This document shows positions 6,503-6,753 of a stretch of DNA of 6,753 nt, piece after piece (the first letter of the stretch is position 1; each line of letters begins with the position of its first letter). The stretch is from the NCBI GenBank assembly GCA_030837445.1, contig JAUPKM010000386.1, forward strand, positions 1 to 6,753. Direction: 5' to 3'. Under the pieces are notes generated by a model. It had not been told where the DNA came from. It saw only the letters and a list, made by a program, of their open reading frames with translations, and did not search any database. The translations under genes were made by a program, and so were the position numbers. Source of the stretch: Actinomycetota bacterium (GTDB taxonomy: Bacteria; Actinomycetota; Actinomycetes; S36-B12; UBA10799).

Positions 6503-6561
6503 TCACGGCGACGGCGCGGGAGCACTCTCGGACGAGTGCCGCCTTGACTCCGTCGCCGTGA
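6503..6561. repeat. Nested inverted repeats upstream of the iron box
   Basis: Perfect 12-bp arms TCACGGCGACGG (6503-6514) and CCGTCGCCGTGA (6550-6561) enclose 35 bases holding a second inverted repeat, GCACTC (6522-6527) and GAGTGC (6534-6539), with a 6-base loop. No T-tract follows on either strand, so it is not a typical intrinsic terminator. It abuts the heme oxygenase promoter and could be a regulator site or an RNA structure in a leftward transcript. Confidence 0.6.
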
Positions 6562-6570
6562 TGATATTAG
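6544..6570 (+). promoter_or_regulatory. Candidate heme oxygenase promoter, overlapping a leftward -10
   Basis: On the plus strand TTGACT (6544-6549) is a good -35; TATTAG (6565-6570) is a possible -10, at a short 15-base spacing. On the minus strand the same AT-rich island gives TAATAT (6569-6564), a good -10 for leftward transcription toward the small-gene cluster, with only a weak -35 17 bases upstream. The iron box overlaps both. Confidence 0.4.
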
Positions 6571-6591
6571 GTAAGGCTTGCCTAACTTACC
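6567..6591 (+). promoter_or_regulatory. IdeR/DtxR iron box, possibly two overlapping sites
   Basis: TTAGGTAAGGCTTGCCTAA (6567-6585) closely matches the 19-bp consensus of DtxR/IdeR repressors, with TTAGG and CCTAA ends. A second palindrome is centred about 4.5 bases further on: GGTAAG (6570-6575) and CTTACC (6586-6591). DtxR-family proteins are known to bind as two dimers on such sites with iron. The site lies 25 bases before the heme oxygenase start and overlaps its promoter, so repression under iron-replete conditions is expected. Confidence 0.87.
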
Positions 6592-6610
6592 ACGAGCGAG
6601 GGACCGACGC

Positions 6611-6753
6611 ATGCCATTATCCGACGCCGTCCGCCAGCAGACCCGCGACGACCACGAGCGCGCCGAGCGCAGCCCCTTCATCTCGGCGCTCATCGGCGGG
6701 CACCTCCATCGGCGGGCGCACGCGGAACTGCTGCGGTCCCTCCTGCCCGTCTA
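6611..6753 (+). CDS. hmuO: Heme oxygenase (biliverdin-producing), N-terminal 47 residues; 3' end cut off
   Basis: ATG at 6611 with GAGGGA 7 bases upstream. The product begins MPLSDAVRQQTRDDHERAER, followed by SPFISALIGGHL, the N-terminal helix pattern of the bacterial heme oxygenase family (T-x3-H-x2-AE-x-S-x-F). H15 is the expected proximal heme iron ligand. The family is usually around 200-215 residues, so roughly three quarters lies beyond the window, including the distal glycine-rich helix. The enzyme opens cytoplasmic heme to biliverdin, carbon monoxide and Fe2+, using O2 and electrons, so that heme can serve as an iron source. The iron box in its promoter supports this role. The call rests on the N-terminus and regulatory context only; HmuO of corynebacteria is the named parallel. 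Confidence 0.85.
   Translation, partial: MPLSDAVRQQTRDDHERAERSPFISALIGGHLHRRAHAELLRSLLPV

Noticed and set aside
6492..6566. Minus-strand 25-codon stretch reading YHHGDGVKAALVRE, recalling the start of TetR-family regulators (YHHG motif)
   Set aside because: It lacks an ATG, is closed by TAA and TAG on both ends, and overlaps the inverted repeats and promoter. The resemblance is only a few residues, so chance is the simpler explanation.
1..6753. CRISPR arrays, tRNAs, rRNA, insertion sequences or phage integration signals
   Set aside because: No regularly spaced repeats, cloverleaf sequences, transposase or integrase motifs, or flanking direct repeats were seen.

Overview
The window is GC-rich with strong G/C preference at third codon positions. 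It has an IdeR/DtxR-type iron box and many secreted lipoproteins, which together point to a high-GC Gram-positive actinobacterium. The genus cannot be resolved from this sequence. Apart from the last gene at the right edge, every credible gene lies on the minus strand and is read right to left. Many long plus-strand open frames here are antisense shadows of these GC-rich genes.

Right edge (6503-6753): the start of a heme oxygenase gene, read rightward, behind a near-perfect 19-bp iron box that overlaps a second palindrome. Nested inverted repeats lie just upstream, and a possible leftward promoter shares the iron-box segment. Leftward from there (5570-6452) is a compact set of unrecognised short genes. 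They are a 43-codon ORF, a protein of at least 152 residues whose coding signal runs upstream of its first ATG to a stop codon, and a 30-residue membrane peptide that overlaps that protein by 4 bases. The peptide's frame continues past a TGA into a strongly coding, highly charged 33-residue tail.

Middle (3235-5443): three unrelated secreted lipoproteins, each with a clear lipobox, separated by gaps of about 170-250 bp. The first (4835-5443) resembles DUF3558-type actinobacterial lipoproteins. The other two are not recognised. A gap of about 410 bp (2824-3234) follows, with scattered coding-like pieces in different frames, possibly a decayed small gene.

Left part (1-2823): a tightly packed gene pair, with 1 base between stop and start. 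The upstream gene encodes a single-pass membrane protein with two PASTA repeats and a C-terminal beta-rich domain. The downstream gene encodes a secreted protein joining a von Willebrand factor A domain (intact MIDAS residues) to an SGNH/GDSL hydrolase domain; it runs off the left edge. The likely theme is the cell envelope: one protein tethered at the peptidoglycan and a partner esterase or hydrolase with a metal-dependent adhesion domain. That joint role is inference from domains and spacing. The vWA-SGNH fusion beside a PASTA protein and the interrupted small membrane gene are the least ordinary items here.
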